64,000 bases of DNA. Origin: Anaeromyxobacter oryzae (GTDB lineage: Bacteria > Myxococcota > Myxococcia > Myxococcales > Anaeromyxobacteraceae). The notes under the pieces were generated by a model, which was not told the origin of the DNA, did no database searches, and saw nothing but the letters and a program-made list of their open reading frames with translations. The stretch's first letter is position 1. Each line of letters begins with the position of its first letter. Positions 9,019 to 17,294 of the stretch are shown here, one piece after another. Location of the stretch: NCBI RefSeq assembly GCF_023169945.1, contig NZ_AP025591.1:868001-932000 (forward strand), in the 5' to 3' direction. The translations under genes were made by a program, and so were the position numbers.

Positions 9019-10464
9019 ATGAAGCTCAAGCAGCGACCCGAGGACTTCCAGGTGACGGAGTCCTGGCGGTTCGACGAGGCGGCGCGTGGCGCGCACTTCG
9101 TCTACCTGATGGACAAGCAGAAGCTCTCCACGTTCGACGCGGTCGAGCGGATCTGCGCGCGGTTCAAGATCCCGCGCGCGGCCGTGAGCTACTGCGGGCT
9201 CAAGGACAAGCAGGGGCGCACGACCCAGCTCGTGGCGATCGAGGGGCGCGAGATCGAGCTGCAGGATCCCGACCTGCGCCTCAAGCTCCTCGGCCGGACC
9301 GCGGAGCCGCTCTCCGCCGCGAACACCACCTCGAACCGGTTCGCCGTCACGGTCCGCGACCTCTCCGACGACGACGTGGCGAAGCTGCCCGCGTCGATCG
9401 CCGAGGTGCGGCGGCTCGGGGTCGTGAACTACTTCGACTCGCAGCGGTTCGGCTCGCTGAAGCATGGGCAGGGCTTCATCGTGAAGGACCTGATGCGCGG
9501 CGACTTCGAGGTCGCGCTCCGGAACGTGCTCGCCCGCCCGAGCGAGCTCGACCGGTCGGACGACGCGCGCGTGAAGGGGTTCTGGAAGGAGCACTGGGGC
9601 GAGTGGGGGGCGCGGAACCCCTTCCCCGGCGCCGAGCGGTACCAGGCCGTCACGAAGTGGCTCCGCACGCACCCGCAGGACTACCGCGGCGCGCTCCTGC
9701 GCACCGAGCCCCGCTGGCGGGCGCTCCAGGTGTTCGCGTACCAGAGCTGGCTCTGGAACGAGGGCGTGAAGCAGTTCCTCCGCGACGTGGTCGGGATCCG
9801 CGATCTGCTCGCGGTGAAGTACCAGGCCGGCACCCTCCTGTTCCCGCACGCGCTCGACGCGGACCGGGCGCGGCTCCTCGGGCAGATGTCCTTCCCGCTG
9901 CTCGCGCCCGCGACGCGCTTCTCCGATCCGCGCGTGGAGCGCGCGGCGCTCTCGGTGCTCGGGCGCGAGGACATGACGCTCGCCTCGCTGGCGGTGCCGG
10001 GCACGCCGGAGATCCACTTCGAGCCGGAGGAGCGGCCGCTGCTCGTCCACCCCGGCCGCCTCGCGGTGGGCGAGGCGCGGCCGGACGAGCTGAACCGCGG
10101 GCGGTTCCGCGTGAACGTGGCGTTCACGCTGCCGCCGGGCGCCTACGCCACGCTCGTCGTGAAGCGGCTCTTCCACTGGTCGCTCGCGCCACGCCGGACC
10201 GACGAGCGGCCGATGCGGGCGCGGCCGGAGCGGGCGAGGGAGAGAGAGGAGCGCGAGACCTCCGCGCCGGAGACGGCGGCCGGGGCGGCGGTCACCGCGC
10301 CGGCCGGCAAGCCGCGGAAGGCCGCGCAGCGCGCCGCGGAGACGTCTGCTGCTGTATCACCGCCGGCTGCCTCCGCTCCGCAGAAGAAGCTCGGGTTCCT
10401 CGCGCGCCGGCGGGCGGAGAAGGAGGCGCGCAAGGCCCGGCGCGCCGAGGCGAGGAAGCGGTAG
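9019..10464 (+). CDS. truD: tRNA pseudouridine(13) synthase TruD with basic C-terminal tail
   Basis: 481 residues. TruD converts U13 of tRNA to pseudouridine. The catalytic Asp lies in SYCGLKDKQGRTTQ, followed by NRFAVTVRDL and the VVNYFDSQRFGS and LRTEPRW motifs of the family. The ATG at 9019 has TAGGAG at 9005-9010; an in-frame GTG at 9001 has no good site. The catalytic part ends near residue 395. The remaining ~85 residues are Arg/Ala/Lys-rich, ending in repeated ARRAEKEARKARRAEA, an extension E. coli TruD lacks. Convergent with the next gene, with a 3-nt gap. Confidence 0.92.
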   Translation: MKLKQRPEDFQVTESWRFDEAARGAHFVYLMDKQKLSTFDAVERICARFKIPRAAVSYCGLKDKQGRTTQLVAIEGREIELQDPDLRLKLLGRTAEPLSAANTTSNRFAVTVRDLSDDDVAKLPASIAEVRRLGVVNYFDSQRFGSLKHGQGFIVKDLMRGDFEVALRNVLARPSELDRSDDARVKGFWKEHWGEWGARNPFPGAERYQAVTKWLRTHPQDYRGALLRTEPRWRALQVFAYQSWLWNEGVKQFLRDVVGIRDLLAVKYQAGTLLFPHALDADRARLLGQMSFPLLAPATRFSDPRVERAALSVLGREDMTLASLAVPGTPEIHFEPEERPLLVHPGRLAVGEARPDELNRGRFRVNVAFTLPPGAYATLVVKRLFHWSLAPRRTDERPMRARPERAREREERETSAPETAAGAAVTAPAGKPRKAAQRAAETSAAVSPPAASAPQKKLGFLARRRAEKEARKARRAEARKR

Positions 10465-10467
10465 AGG

Positions 10468-10941
10468 TCAGCTCGGACGCGGATCGGCCCACTCCCAGAC
10501 CAGCAGCCCATCCCGCGCGAGCGCCTGCAGCTGCCCGGCGACCGCGCCGACGTCCACCGGCGGCGGGATGTCGAGGGCCACGATCTTGGGCCGGAGCATC
10601 TCGTGCGTGCACCCGAGCCCGAGCAGCCGCTCGAGGAGCCCCTGGATCTCCGTCGACGACAGCTCCACCGCGGGATCGAGCGCGAGCCGGAGCGTCCGGT
10701 GGCCACCCTTCTCGACCACGTCCTCGAGCAGCGGCGCCTCCTGACCCGTGGCGTCCGCCGCGCGCACGACGTCGTCGCGGGAGATGCCGTACGCGAAGAA
10801 GGGGCTGCTCTCGACCCGGTAGCGCCCGCTCCCGAGCGGCTCGGCCCACAGCCAGTCGTCGGCGGGACCGGCCTCGTCGGCCGGGCGGTCGAGTGGGACC
10901 CGGATCCGGACGAGCCCCTCCACGGCGAGTTCGGTCGTCAT
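10468..10941 (-). CDS. DUF4265-like protein
   Basis: 157 residues. The pattern W-A-E-P-L-G...YRVESSPFFAYGISRDDVVRA and the later LGCTHEMLRP segment resemble DUF4265 proteins, short soluble proteins of unknown role common in myxobacteria and actinobacteria. It starts 17 nt after the hemD stop on the same strand, so it is probably the last gene of the heme operon. No catalytic motif is visible. Confidence 0.7.
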   Translation of the reverse strand: MTTELAVEGLVRIRVPLDRPADEAGPADDWLWAEPLGSGRYRVESSPFFAYGISRDDVVRAADATGQEAPLLEDVVEKGGHRTLRLALDPAVELSSTEIQGLLERLLGLGCTHEMLRPKIVALDIPPPVDVGAVAGQLQALARDGLLVWEWADPRPS

Positions 10942-10958
10942 CGCACCCCCGATGGAAT

Positions 10959-11735
10959 CTACCCGGGGCCGAGCCGCGCCGCGATGGCTTCGGCGAGGTC
11001 TCGCCCGGTGTGGTCACGAGGCAGGACGGAGACCGGGAGCCCGGCCGCCCGGATCGCGTCGGCGGTCGTCGGTCCGATCGCCGCGAGCAGCACCCGGCCG
11101 AGGAGCGACGCACGCCCGGCGAGGGCGCCGGTCACCGCCTTCACGGCGGACGGCGACGCGAACGCCACCGCGTCCACCTCGCCGGCCGCGATCCAGTCGG
11201 CGAGCCGCGCGAGGTCCGCCGCGGCGGCGGCCTCCGTCCGGTACGCCTCGACCGCGGTGACCTCGGCGCCGGCGGCGACGAGCCCGGCGAGCAGCTCGGG
11301 GCGCCCCTCGGCGGGTCTCGGCAGGAGCACCCGCCGGCCGCGAACGCGCGGCGCGAGCTCGGCGGCCATCGCCTCCCCCTTCGCCTCGGCGGGGACGAGG
11401 TCCGGCGCGCGGACGAGATCGGCGAGGCGGGCGGCCGTGGCGGGCCCGACCGCCGCGAGCGACGGCCGCGCGAGGGCCCCGACCGGCAAGTCGAGCAGAC
11501 GCAGGCGCGCCACGGTGCGCTCGACCGCGGTGGCGCTCGCGAAGACCACCCAGTCGTACGCCGCGAGGCCGCGGAGCGCCGCGTCGAGCGGCGCCGGGTC
11601 GGCGGGCGGCGCGAACGCGATCGCCGGCAGCTCGCGGACGATCGCGCCGAGCTCGGCGAGGCGCGCCGCGAGGGCGTCCTCGCCGCCCTTCCCGCGGGTG
11701 ACCACGACGGTGCGGCGGTCGAGGCGCGGTGGCAC
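10959..11735 (-). CDS. hemD: Uroporphyrinogen-III synthase
   Basis: 258 residues. HemD cyclises hydroxymethylbilane to uroporphyrinogen III. The family is poorly conserved, but the N-terminal VVVTRGKGGEDALAARLAELG, the middle VVFASATAVERTVA, and the C-terminal AVAFASPSAVKAV and LLAAIGPTTADAIRAAGLPV are characteristic. It starts 13 nt after hemC on the same strand, which secures the assignment. Confidence 0.9.
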   Translation of the reverse strand: MPPRLDRRTVVVTRGKGGEDALAARLAELGAIVRELPAIAFAPPADPAPLDAALRGLAAYDWVVFASATAVERTVARLRLLDLPVGALARPSLAAVGPATAARLADLVRAPDLVPAEAKGEAMAAELAPRVRGRRVLLPRPAEGRPELLAGLVAAGAEVTAVEAYRTEAAAAADLARLADWIAAGEVDAVAFASPSAVKAVTGALAGRASLLGRVLLAAIGPTTADAIRAAGLPVSVLPRDHTGRDLAEAIAARLGPG

Positions 11736-11748
11736 GGCCCTTCCCGCG

Positions 11749-12693
11749 CTAACGCTTCGGGGCGGAGAGGGCGGTGCCCTTCCCCTCGGTCTCGCGGAGG
11801 ATCTCGTCGGCGCCCTTCGACAGCAGCTCCTCGGCGACCGCGACGCCGAGCTTCCGCGCGTCGGCGTGCGACCCGCGGCGCTCGCCGCGGATGACGCGCG
11901 TGCCGTCCAGCGACGCCACGAGCGCGCGCATCACCACCTCGCCGTCCTCGAGCGTCGCGTGCCCGGCGATCGGCACCTGGCACCCACCCTCGATCCGGGC
12001 GAGGAACCCGCGCTCCGCCTCGACGCGGATGCGGGTGGCCGGGTCCTCGAGCCGCGCGAGCCGCTTCAGCGTCGCGGCGTCGTCCGCCCGCGCCTCGAGC
12101 GCGAGCGCGCCCTGCGCCACCGCCGGCAGCATCTCCTCGGGCGGGAAGACGTACGTGGCGTGCGCGCCGAGCCCGAGGCGGCGGAGCCCCGCGTACGCGA
12201 GGACCACCGCGTCGAGCCCCTCCGACGCCTTGCGGAGCCGGGTCTCGACGTTCCCGCGGATCACCTCGATCTGGAGGTCGGGCCGGAGCGCCTTGAGCTG
12301 GGCGCCGCGGCGGAGGCTGGAGGTGCCCACCTTCGCGCCCTTCGGCAGCGCCGCGAGGGTCTTGTGCTTCGGCGAGCAGAGGGCGTCCCGCGGGTCCTCG
12401 CGCTCCGGGACGGCGGCGAGGACGAGGCCCTCGGCGAGGAGCGCGGGGAGGTCCTTCATCGAGTGGACGGCGATCTCCGCGTCCTTCGCGAGGAGGGCGT
12501 CCTCGATCTCCTTCACGAACAGCCCCTTGCCGCCGACCTGGGCGAGCGGAACCTCGAGGATCCGGTCGCCGCGGGTGACGAGCTCGTGGAGCTTGACGTC
12601 GACGCCCGGCTCGTTCGTGCGGAGCCGGTCGGCGACGTGGTTCGCCTGCCACTTGGCGAGCGGGCTGCGGCGGGTCGCGATGCGGATGGTCAC
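11749..12693 (-). CDS. hemC: Porphobilinogen deaminase (hydroxymethylbilane synthase)
   Basis: 314 residues, normal length. HemC condenses four porphobilinogens. Visible motifs: RIATRRSPLAKWQA at the N-terminus, GGKGLFVKEIEDAL, AVHSMKDLP, GTSSLRRGAQL, and IEGGCQVPIAGHA with the dipyrromethane-cofactor cysteine at about residue 243. Start GTG with AGGTGA about 10 nt upstream. It lies between hemA (15 nt) and hemD (13 nt). Confidence 0.96.
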   Translation of the reverse strand: MTIRIATRRSPLAKWQANHVADRLRTNEPGVDVKLHELVTRGDRILEVPLAQVGGKGLFVKEIEDALLAKDAEIAVHSMKDLPALLAEGLVLAAVPEREDPRDALCSPKHKTLAALPKGAKVGTSSLRRGAQLKALRPDLQIEVIRGNVETRLRKASEGLDAVVLAYAGLRRLGLGAHATYVFPPEEMLPAVAQGALALEARADDAATLKRLARLEDPATRIRVEAERGFLARIEGGCQVPIAGHATLEDGEVVMRALVASLDGTRVIRGERRGSHADARKLGVAVAEELLSKGADEILRETEGKGTALSAPKR

Positions 12694-12708
12694 CTGGAGT
12701 TCACCTTT

Positions 12709-14037
12709 CTAGCTGCGCTCGGACGCCGCCGCGGAGGCGCGGCCCGTGCCATTGCCGGCGCGCGGCTCCTTCTCCGCCGCCGGCTCGTTGTCGATCCCGA
12801 AGAGCTCCGCCGCGGCGCCGGGCAGGGACGAGTCGCCGGACGCGGCCGCCTCCTTGAGGCGCGCGGTGGGCCCGTGCAGGAGCTTGTTCACGATCGCCTG
12901 GGCCATCGCCTCGACGCTCTTGCGCCCCTTCTCGTCGAGCTTCAGCCCGACCTGCGCGAGCGTGCGCTCCGCCTCGGCGCGGGCGATCTTCTCCGCGTGC
13001 CGCCGGAGCTCCGCGAGGACCGGCAGCGCGGCGCGCGCCTCCCGCTCCTTCGCGAACGCCATCACCTCGGCCTCGATGATGGCCTCGGCGCGGAGCGCCT
13101 CGCCCTTCCGCGCCTCCTGGGTCGACGCGACGACCTTCTCCATGTCGTCCACGTCGTACGCGTAGACGTCCCCGAGATCCGCGCAGGCGGGATCCACGTT
13201 GCGCGGGACGGCGAGGTCGATGAGGCAGATCGAGCGGTGCCGCCGCGCCTTCATCACGCCGTGCAGCATGTCGCGGGTGAGCACGAACGTGGGCGCGCCG
13301 GTCGAGACGATCACGACGTCCGCCTCGACGAGCAGGCGCGTGAGCTCGTCCCACGGGCGGAACGTCCCGCCGACCTGCGTCGCGAGGGCCTGGCCGCGCT
13401 CCGGCGAGCGGTTCGTCACGAGGATGCGGTCGGCGCCGAGCACCTGGAGCGCCTTCGCGGAGAGGGCGCCCATCTTCCCGGCGCCGACGAGCAGGATCGA
13501 CCGGCCGCGGAGGTCGCCGAAGATCTTCTCGACGAGCTCCACCGCCACCTGCGACATGCTCGTCGCGCCCTTGCCGATGTCGGTCTCGGTGCGGACGCGC
13601 TTCGCGGTGGCGAAGGCGCGGTTGCACAGGCGCGAGAAGTAGGACCCCGCCGCGGACGCGGCGCTCGCGAGGCCGTAGGCCTCCTTCACCTGCCCGAGGA
13701 TCTGCTGCTCGCCGACGACCATCGAGTCGAGGCTCGACGAGACGCGGAACAGGTGGCGGATCGCGTCGACGCCGTGCTTCACGTACAGGTGCTCGCTCGC
13801 CTCGGAGGACCGGCAGGTGAAGAAGCGGCGCGCCGGCTCGTCCCCGCTCGAGTGGACGAACACCTCGACGCGGTTGCAGGTCGAGACGACGAGCGCCTCG
13901 GCGACCCCCTCGGTCTCCTTGAGATCGCAGAGTGCCGCCTTGAGGGCGTCGCCGGTGAGCGCGACGCGCTCGCGGACCTCGATGGGGGCGCTCTTGTGCG
14001 AGAGCCCGACCAGGAAGATCTCCCGCCCGCCGCTCAC
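12709..14037 (-). CDS. hemA: Glutamyl-tRNA reductase
   Basis: 442 residues. HemA reduces glutamyl-tRNA to glutamate-1-semialdehyde, the first step of C5 tetrapyrrole synthesis. The catalytic Cys54 sits in STCNRVEVF, followed by [20 protein letters not shown] and the NADPH-binding LLVGAGKMG. The C-terminus is Ala/Glu-rich and ends in a low-complexity tail. The GTG start at 14037 overlaps the ccsA stop by 4 nt (GTGA), so the two are likely translationally coupled. The reading frame continues far upstream, but family alignment and the overlap place the start here. Confidence 0.95.
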   Translation of the reverse strand: MSGGREIFLVGLSHKSAPIEVRERVALTGDALKAALCDLKETEGVAEALVVSTCNRVEVFVHSSGDEPARRFFTCRSSEASEHLYVKHGVDAIRHLFRVSSSLDSMVVGEQQILGQVKEAYGLASAASAAGSYFSRLCNRAFATAKRVRTETDIGKGATSMSQVAVELVEKIFGDLRGRSILLVGAGKMGALSAKALQVLGADRILVTNRSPERGQALATQVGGTFRPWDELTRLLVEADVVIVSTGAPTFVLTRDMLHGVMKARRHRSICLIDLAVPRNVDPACADLGDVYAYDVDDMEKVVASTQEARKGEALRAEAIIEAEVMAFAKEREARAALPVLAELRRHAEKIARAEAERTLAQVGLKLDEKGRKSVEAMAQAIVNKLLHGPTARLKEAAASGDSSLPGAAAELFGIDNEPAAEKEPRAGNGTGRASAAASERS

Positions 14038-14888
14038 TGCGCGTCTCCCGCGCGGACCGTCGCGCCGTAGTCGCCCGCGTGCCGCGTGACGCCCGGCACG
14101 GACTTGAGGGTCACCATCGAGCCGAGCACGATCACGAACCCGACGAGGGTGAGCAGCGCGTAACGGCGGCCGTGCCACCCCGTGTGGCGGAGCTGGACCA
14201 TCGCCCCGTACAGCAGGAAGACCGCGAGGGAGACCACCTGCTGCGGGTCCCACGACCAGGCGCTCTTCCAGACGACCTTCGCGGTGAGCGTCCCCGCGAT
14301 GATCCCGATCGTGTAGAAGACGAACCCCGACCGGACGAGCCGCTGGTTGAGTCGATCGAGCGACTCCAGGGACGGCAGGCGCGAGAAGAGGGCGCCGAAG
14401 TGCTTCCCCTTCACCTCGCGCTCCTGCAGCAGGTACATGACCGACACGCCGAAGGCGACGCCGAACAGCGCGACGCCGAGGACCATGGTCATGACGTGGA
14501 CCGTGACCGACGGGTTCCGCAGCGTCTCGGGCGGTACGCCCGGGTGCCCCGGGTCTCCGAACAGCACCGGGATCAGCACCACGAGCATGAGCGGCGTGAT
14601 GAACGCGCCCACCGTCGGCATGTGGTACCAGCGCTGCAGGAACAGGTAGATGCCCGCGGCGAGGAAGACCATCAGAACGAGGCCGCCGCGGAGGCTGAAG
14701 AACTCCTGACCGCCGAACTCGGCGCACCCGACCCCGATCGCGACGGCGTGGAGGGCGAACGCGCCCGTGAGCACCCAGAACCCGACCGTCGCGAGCCGCG
14801 TGTGCCGCGGCCGCGCGAAGAAGATGACGTACGCGGCGGCGGCCACGAGGTACAGCGCCGTCGCAGCGCGCAGGAACATGACGCTCAT
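14034..14888 (-). CDS. ccsA: CcsA/HemX-like cytochrome c assembly membrane protein
   Basis: 284 residues with about eight hydrophobic segments. [10 protein letters not shown] near residue 215 is the tryptophan-rich WWD-like motif of CcsA/CcmC/CcmF heme handlers. Conserved histidines (AIGVGCAEF region, [18 protein letters not shown]) are probable heme ligands. In many bacteria a HemX/CcsA-type gene precedes hemA, as here. The protein either exports heme for cytochrome c maturation or tunes HemA levels; the context does not separate these. First gene of the operon. Confidence 0.83.
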   Translation of the reverse strand: MSVMFLRAATALYLVAAAAYVIFFARPRHTRLATVGFWVLTGAFALHAVAIGVGCAEFGGQEFFSLRGGLVLMVFLAAGIYLFLQRWYHMPTVGAFITPLMLVVLIPVLFGDPGHPGVPPETLRNPSVTVHVMTMVLGVALFGVAFGVSVMYLLQEREVKGKHFGALFSRLPSLESLDRLNQRLVRSGFVFYTIGIIAGTLTAKVVWKSAWSWDPQQVVSLAVFLLYGAMVQLRHTGWHGRRYALLTLVGFVIVLGSMVTLKSVPGVTRHAGDYGATVRAGDAQ

Positions 14889-14949
14889 CGTCCGTGCTTC
14901 CTCGCGGCGGGGCGCCCGCCCGCCGCATCGCCCGGCGCCGTGCCGGGCC

Positions 14950-15471
14950 TCAAGAGATGTTCTCCAGTAGGAAACGGGCGAGGGCCTCCGCTTCCTTCCG
15001 CTTTTCCGCGAGCTCCCGCGGCAACGGGCCGCAGGGCCTCTTCCCCGCCGTGGACCCGGACGCCCGGGGGGTCGCCCCGGCTGCCACCGGAGCGGCGGTC
15101 GTCGAGGACCCCGGCCCCGCCGAGGCGGCCACCCGCTCGGAGGGAGCCGTGGCCGCCGCCTGGAGCGCCGCCGCCTCCGCGAGGAACCCGGGCTGCACCT
15201 CGTACGCGGTGTCGCCCAGGATGCACGAGTCGTCCACGGCCTCGGCGCCGAGCTCCCGGAGCTGCGCCGCGCTCTTCACCTTGTGGAGGAGGCCGCCCGG
15301 ATCCGCGTCCGCCCCCAGCACCTTCAGGAACCGGACCGCCGGCTCGAGGACATAGCTCCGCCCGCGACCGTCTCCCGCGAGGAGCGTCATCACGTTGCCG
15401 ACGAAGTCGATCTTCCCCTGCTCGGCCCAGCCATCGAGCATCGCCTGGGAGACGAAGAGCAGACCGCCCAT
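14950..15471 (-). CDS. Unknown soluble protein with Pro/Ala/Ser linker
   Basis: 173 residues. Residues 1-90 look globular ([34 protein letters not shown]). Residues 100-145 are a low-complexity Ala/Pro/Gly/Ser linker. The last 25 are a charged helix ([24 protein letters not shown]). No family recognised. The N-terminus has no signal peptide. It lies upstream of the ccsA-hem genes on the same strand (61-nt gap) and divergent from trxA. Confidence 0.6.
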   Translation of the reverse strand: MGGLLFVSQAMLDGWAEQGKIDFVGNVMTLLAGDGRGRSYVLEPAVRFLKVLGADADPGGLLHKVKSAAQLRELGAEAVDDSCILGDTAYEVQPGFLAEAAALQAAATAPSERVAASAGPGSSTTAAPVAAGATPRASGSTAGKRPCGPLPRELAEKRKEAEALARFLLENIS

Positions 15472-15571
15472 GGCTCCTGATTGGACTCCCGAAACCCCCC
15501 GGACCGAACGGCGCGCTCCAACCGGGCGTGCGGCGGGCGGGGGCCGGAAATTACCACGCCCGCCGCGCCGC

Positions 15572-15600
15572 TTGCCACTGTCGGAGGGCGCGGGTATCTA
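15572..15600 (+). promoter_or_regulatory. trxA promoter, sigma70-type
   Basis: TTGCCA at 15572-15577, a 17-nt spacer and TATCTA at 15595-15600. The trxA ATG is 31 nt further on with AAGGAG in between. One of the best promoter matches in the window. Confidence 0.7.
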
Positions 15601-15631
15601 CACCGCCTCGAACACGACCGAAGGAGCGTGC

Positions 15632-15961
15632 ATGGCCTCGAACGATGTCGTCGTCCTGAAGGACTCCACCTTCGAGCAGGAGGTGCTGAAGAGTGAGACC
15701 CCCGTCCTAGTGGACTTCTGGGCGGTGTGGTGCGGCCCGTGCAAGGCCATCGCCCCGGTCGTCGAGGACCTCGCCACGAAGTACAAGGGCAAGCTGAAGG
15801 TCGCCAAGATGGACGTCGACGAGAACCAGGTCGTCGCCCAGCAGTACGGCATCCGCTCGATCCCTACCCTGCTCTTCTTCAAGGGCGGCCGCGTCGTCGA
15901 CACGGTGATGGGGAACGACAAGACCAAGCTCGAGGAGGGGGCGCGGAAGGTGACGGGGTAG
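15632..15961 (+). CDS. trxA: Thioredoxin
   Basis: 109 residues, standard thioredoxin length. The active site WCGPCK has its cysteines at 34 and 37, and the cis-proline lies in SIPTLLFF. It reduces protein disulfides in the cytosol and can feed reductases such as the class II ribonucleotide reductase in this window. AAGGAG at 15621-15626 fixes the start. Monocistronic, followed by a repeat-rich intergenic region. Confidence 0.96.
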   Translation: MASNDVVVLKDSTFEQEVLKSETPVLVDFWAVWCGPCKAIAPVVEDLATKYKGKLKVAKMDVDENQVVAQQYGIRSIPTLLFFKGGRVVDTVMGNDKTKLEEGARKVTG

Positions 15962-16172
15962 CGCCTCCCCCGTGGCCGTGCCCGTACACGTGCCCGCGCC
16001 CGTCCCCGTCACCCCTCTCCCGTGGCCCGTGGCCCGTGAGACGTAACCCGGGCACGAGGTGATCGGGCACGGAGTCACGGCCCAGGGGACACGGGAAGCG
16101 GGTCACGGGCACGGGATAGGGCACGCTCACGGGCACGGTAACGGGGAACGGGCAGGTCCCGTTCGTCGCCCG
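15962..16172. repeat. Degenerate GGGCACGGG/CCCGTGCCC simple-repeat island
   Basis: The whole 211-nt gap between the convergent trxA and rodA consists of imperfect copies of a short unit around CCCGTGCCCG on the left (15970-16035) and its complement CGGGCACGGG on the right (16055-16150). The two halves are therefore roughly inverted and could fold into a long imperfect stem. No coding signal is seen. Confidence 0.65.
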
Positions 16173-17294
16173 TCAATTCACGAACCGTCGCATCCCCACG
16201 TTCGCGAGCAGCCCGATCGCGGTGTAGATGACCAGCACCGACGATCCGCCGTAGCTCATCAGCGGGAGCGTGACGCCCACCACGGGCAGGACGCCGATCA
16301 CCATCCCGATGTTGATGAACACCTGCCAGAAGAGCATCCCGGTGAGGCCCACCGCGAGGAAGTGGCCGAACCGGTCGCGGGCGTTCCCGGCGATGTCCAC
16401 CGCGCTCGTCACGAGGGCGAAGTAGAGCGCGATGAGCAGGAGGCAGCCGACGAAGCCGTGCTCCTCCGCCCACACCGAGAAGATGAAGTCGGTGTGCTGC
16501 TCGGGGAGGAACGACAGGTACGTCTGCGTGCCCTGCGCCCACCCCTTCCCGAGCGCCTGACCCGACCCGACCGCGATCATCGACTGCGTCGCGTGGTAGC
16601 CCGCGCCGAGCGCGTCTGCCTGCGGGTTCATGAAGGTCTCGACCCGCTTCTTCTGGTACGGCTTCAGGTGCGGGTAGACCAGCACGGCGCCCACGACGCC
16701 GACCCCGGCGAGGAGCGCGAGCGTCTTCCACTTCACCTTCGCGAACAGGATCTGGGTGATCCCCACCGCGAGGACGATGAGCGCGGTGCCGAGGTCCGGC
16801 TGCTTCAGGATGAGCGCCGCCGGCAGGAACGTGATGCCGAGCGGGATCACGATCCCGAACAGCCCGTAGCCGTCCTTCCGCTTCTCCGAGTCCGCCGCGA
16901 ACCAGCTCGCCATCGCGAGCGCCACGGACAGCTTCGCGAGCTCCGACGGCTGGAAGTTCACGGGCCCGAAGGTGAGCCATCGCCGCGCGCCCATGACGTA
17001 GCGGCCCTTCACCATGACGAGCAGGAGCAGCACGACGACGATCGCGTAGAAGACCCAGGCGAGCCGGTGGAACGCGCGGTGGTCGACGAGGGTCACCGCG
17101 AGCGCGACCACGATGCCCGCGCCCATCCACGAGCTCTGCGAGATCCAGACCGGCGCGTGGGCGCTGCGGGACGCCGAGGCGAGGTTCCAGATCCCGATCG
17201 CCGAGATGGCGAGGACGAGGAACGCCACGTGCCAGGGGAAGTGCGCGAACAGCCGCCGGTGCGGCGTCGCCGCGAGCGAGACGTCAGGCGCCAC
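16173..17294 (-). CDS. rodA: Rod-shape-determining lipid II polymerase RodA (SEDS family)
   Basis: 373 residues with about ten membrane segments. SEDS proteins are peptidoglycan glycosyltransferases that work with a class B PBP. Conserved landmarks: GARRWLTFG and PSELAKLSVALAMASW early, KQPDLGTALI, and the C-terminal GVTLPLMSYGGSSVL. The GTG start overlaps the mrdA 3' end by 11 nt. Last gene of the mreC-mreD-mrdA-rodA operon. Confidence 0.95.
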   Translation of the reverse strand: MAPDVSLAATPHRRLFAHFPWHVAFLVLAISAIGIWNLASASRSAHAPVWISQSSWMGAGIVVALAVTLVDHRAFHRLAWVFYAIVVVLLLLVMVKGRYVMGARRWLTFGPVNFQPSELAKLSVALAMASWFAADSEKRKDGYGLFGIVIPLGITFLPAALILKQPDLGTALIVLAVGITQILFAKVKWKTLALLAGVGVVGAVLVYPHLKPYQKKRVETFMNPQADALGAGYHATQSMIAVGSGQALGKGWAQGTQTYLSFLPEQHTDFIFSVWAEEHGFVGCLLLIALYFALVTSAVDIAGNARDRFGHFLAVGLTGMLFWQVFINIGMVIGVLPVVGVTLPLMSYGGSSVLVIYTAIGLLANVGMRRFVN

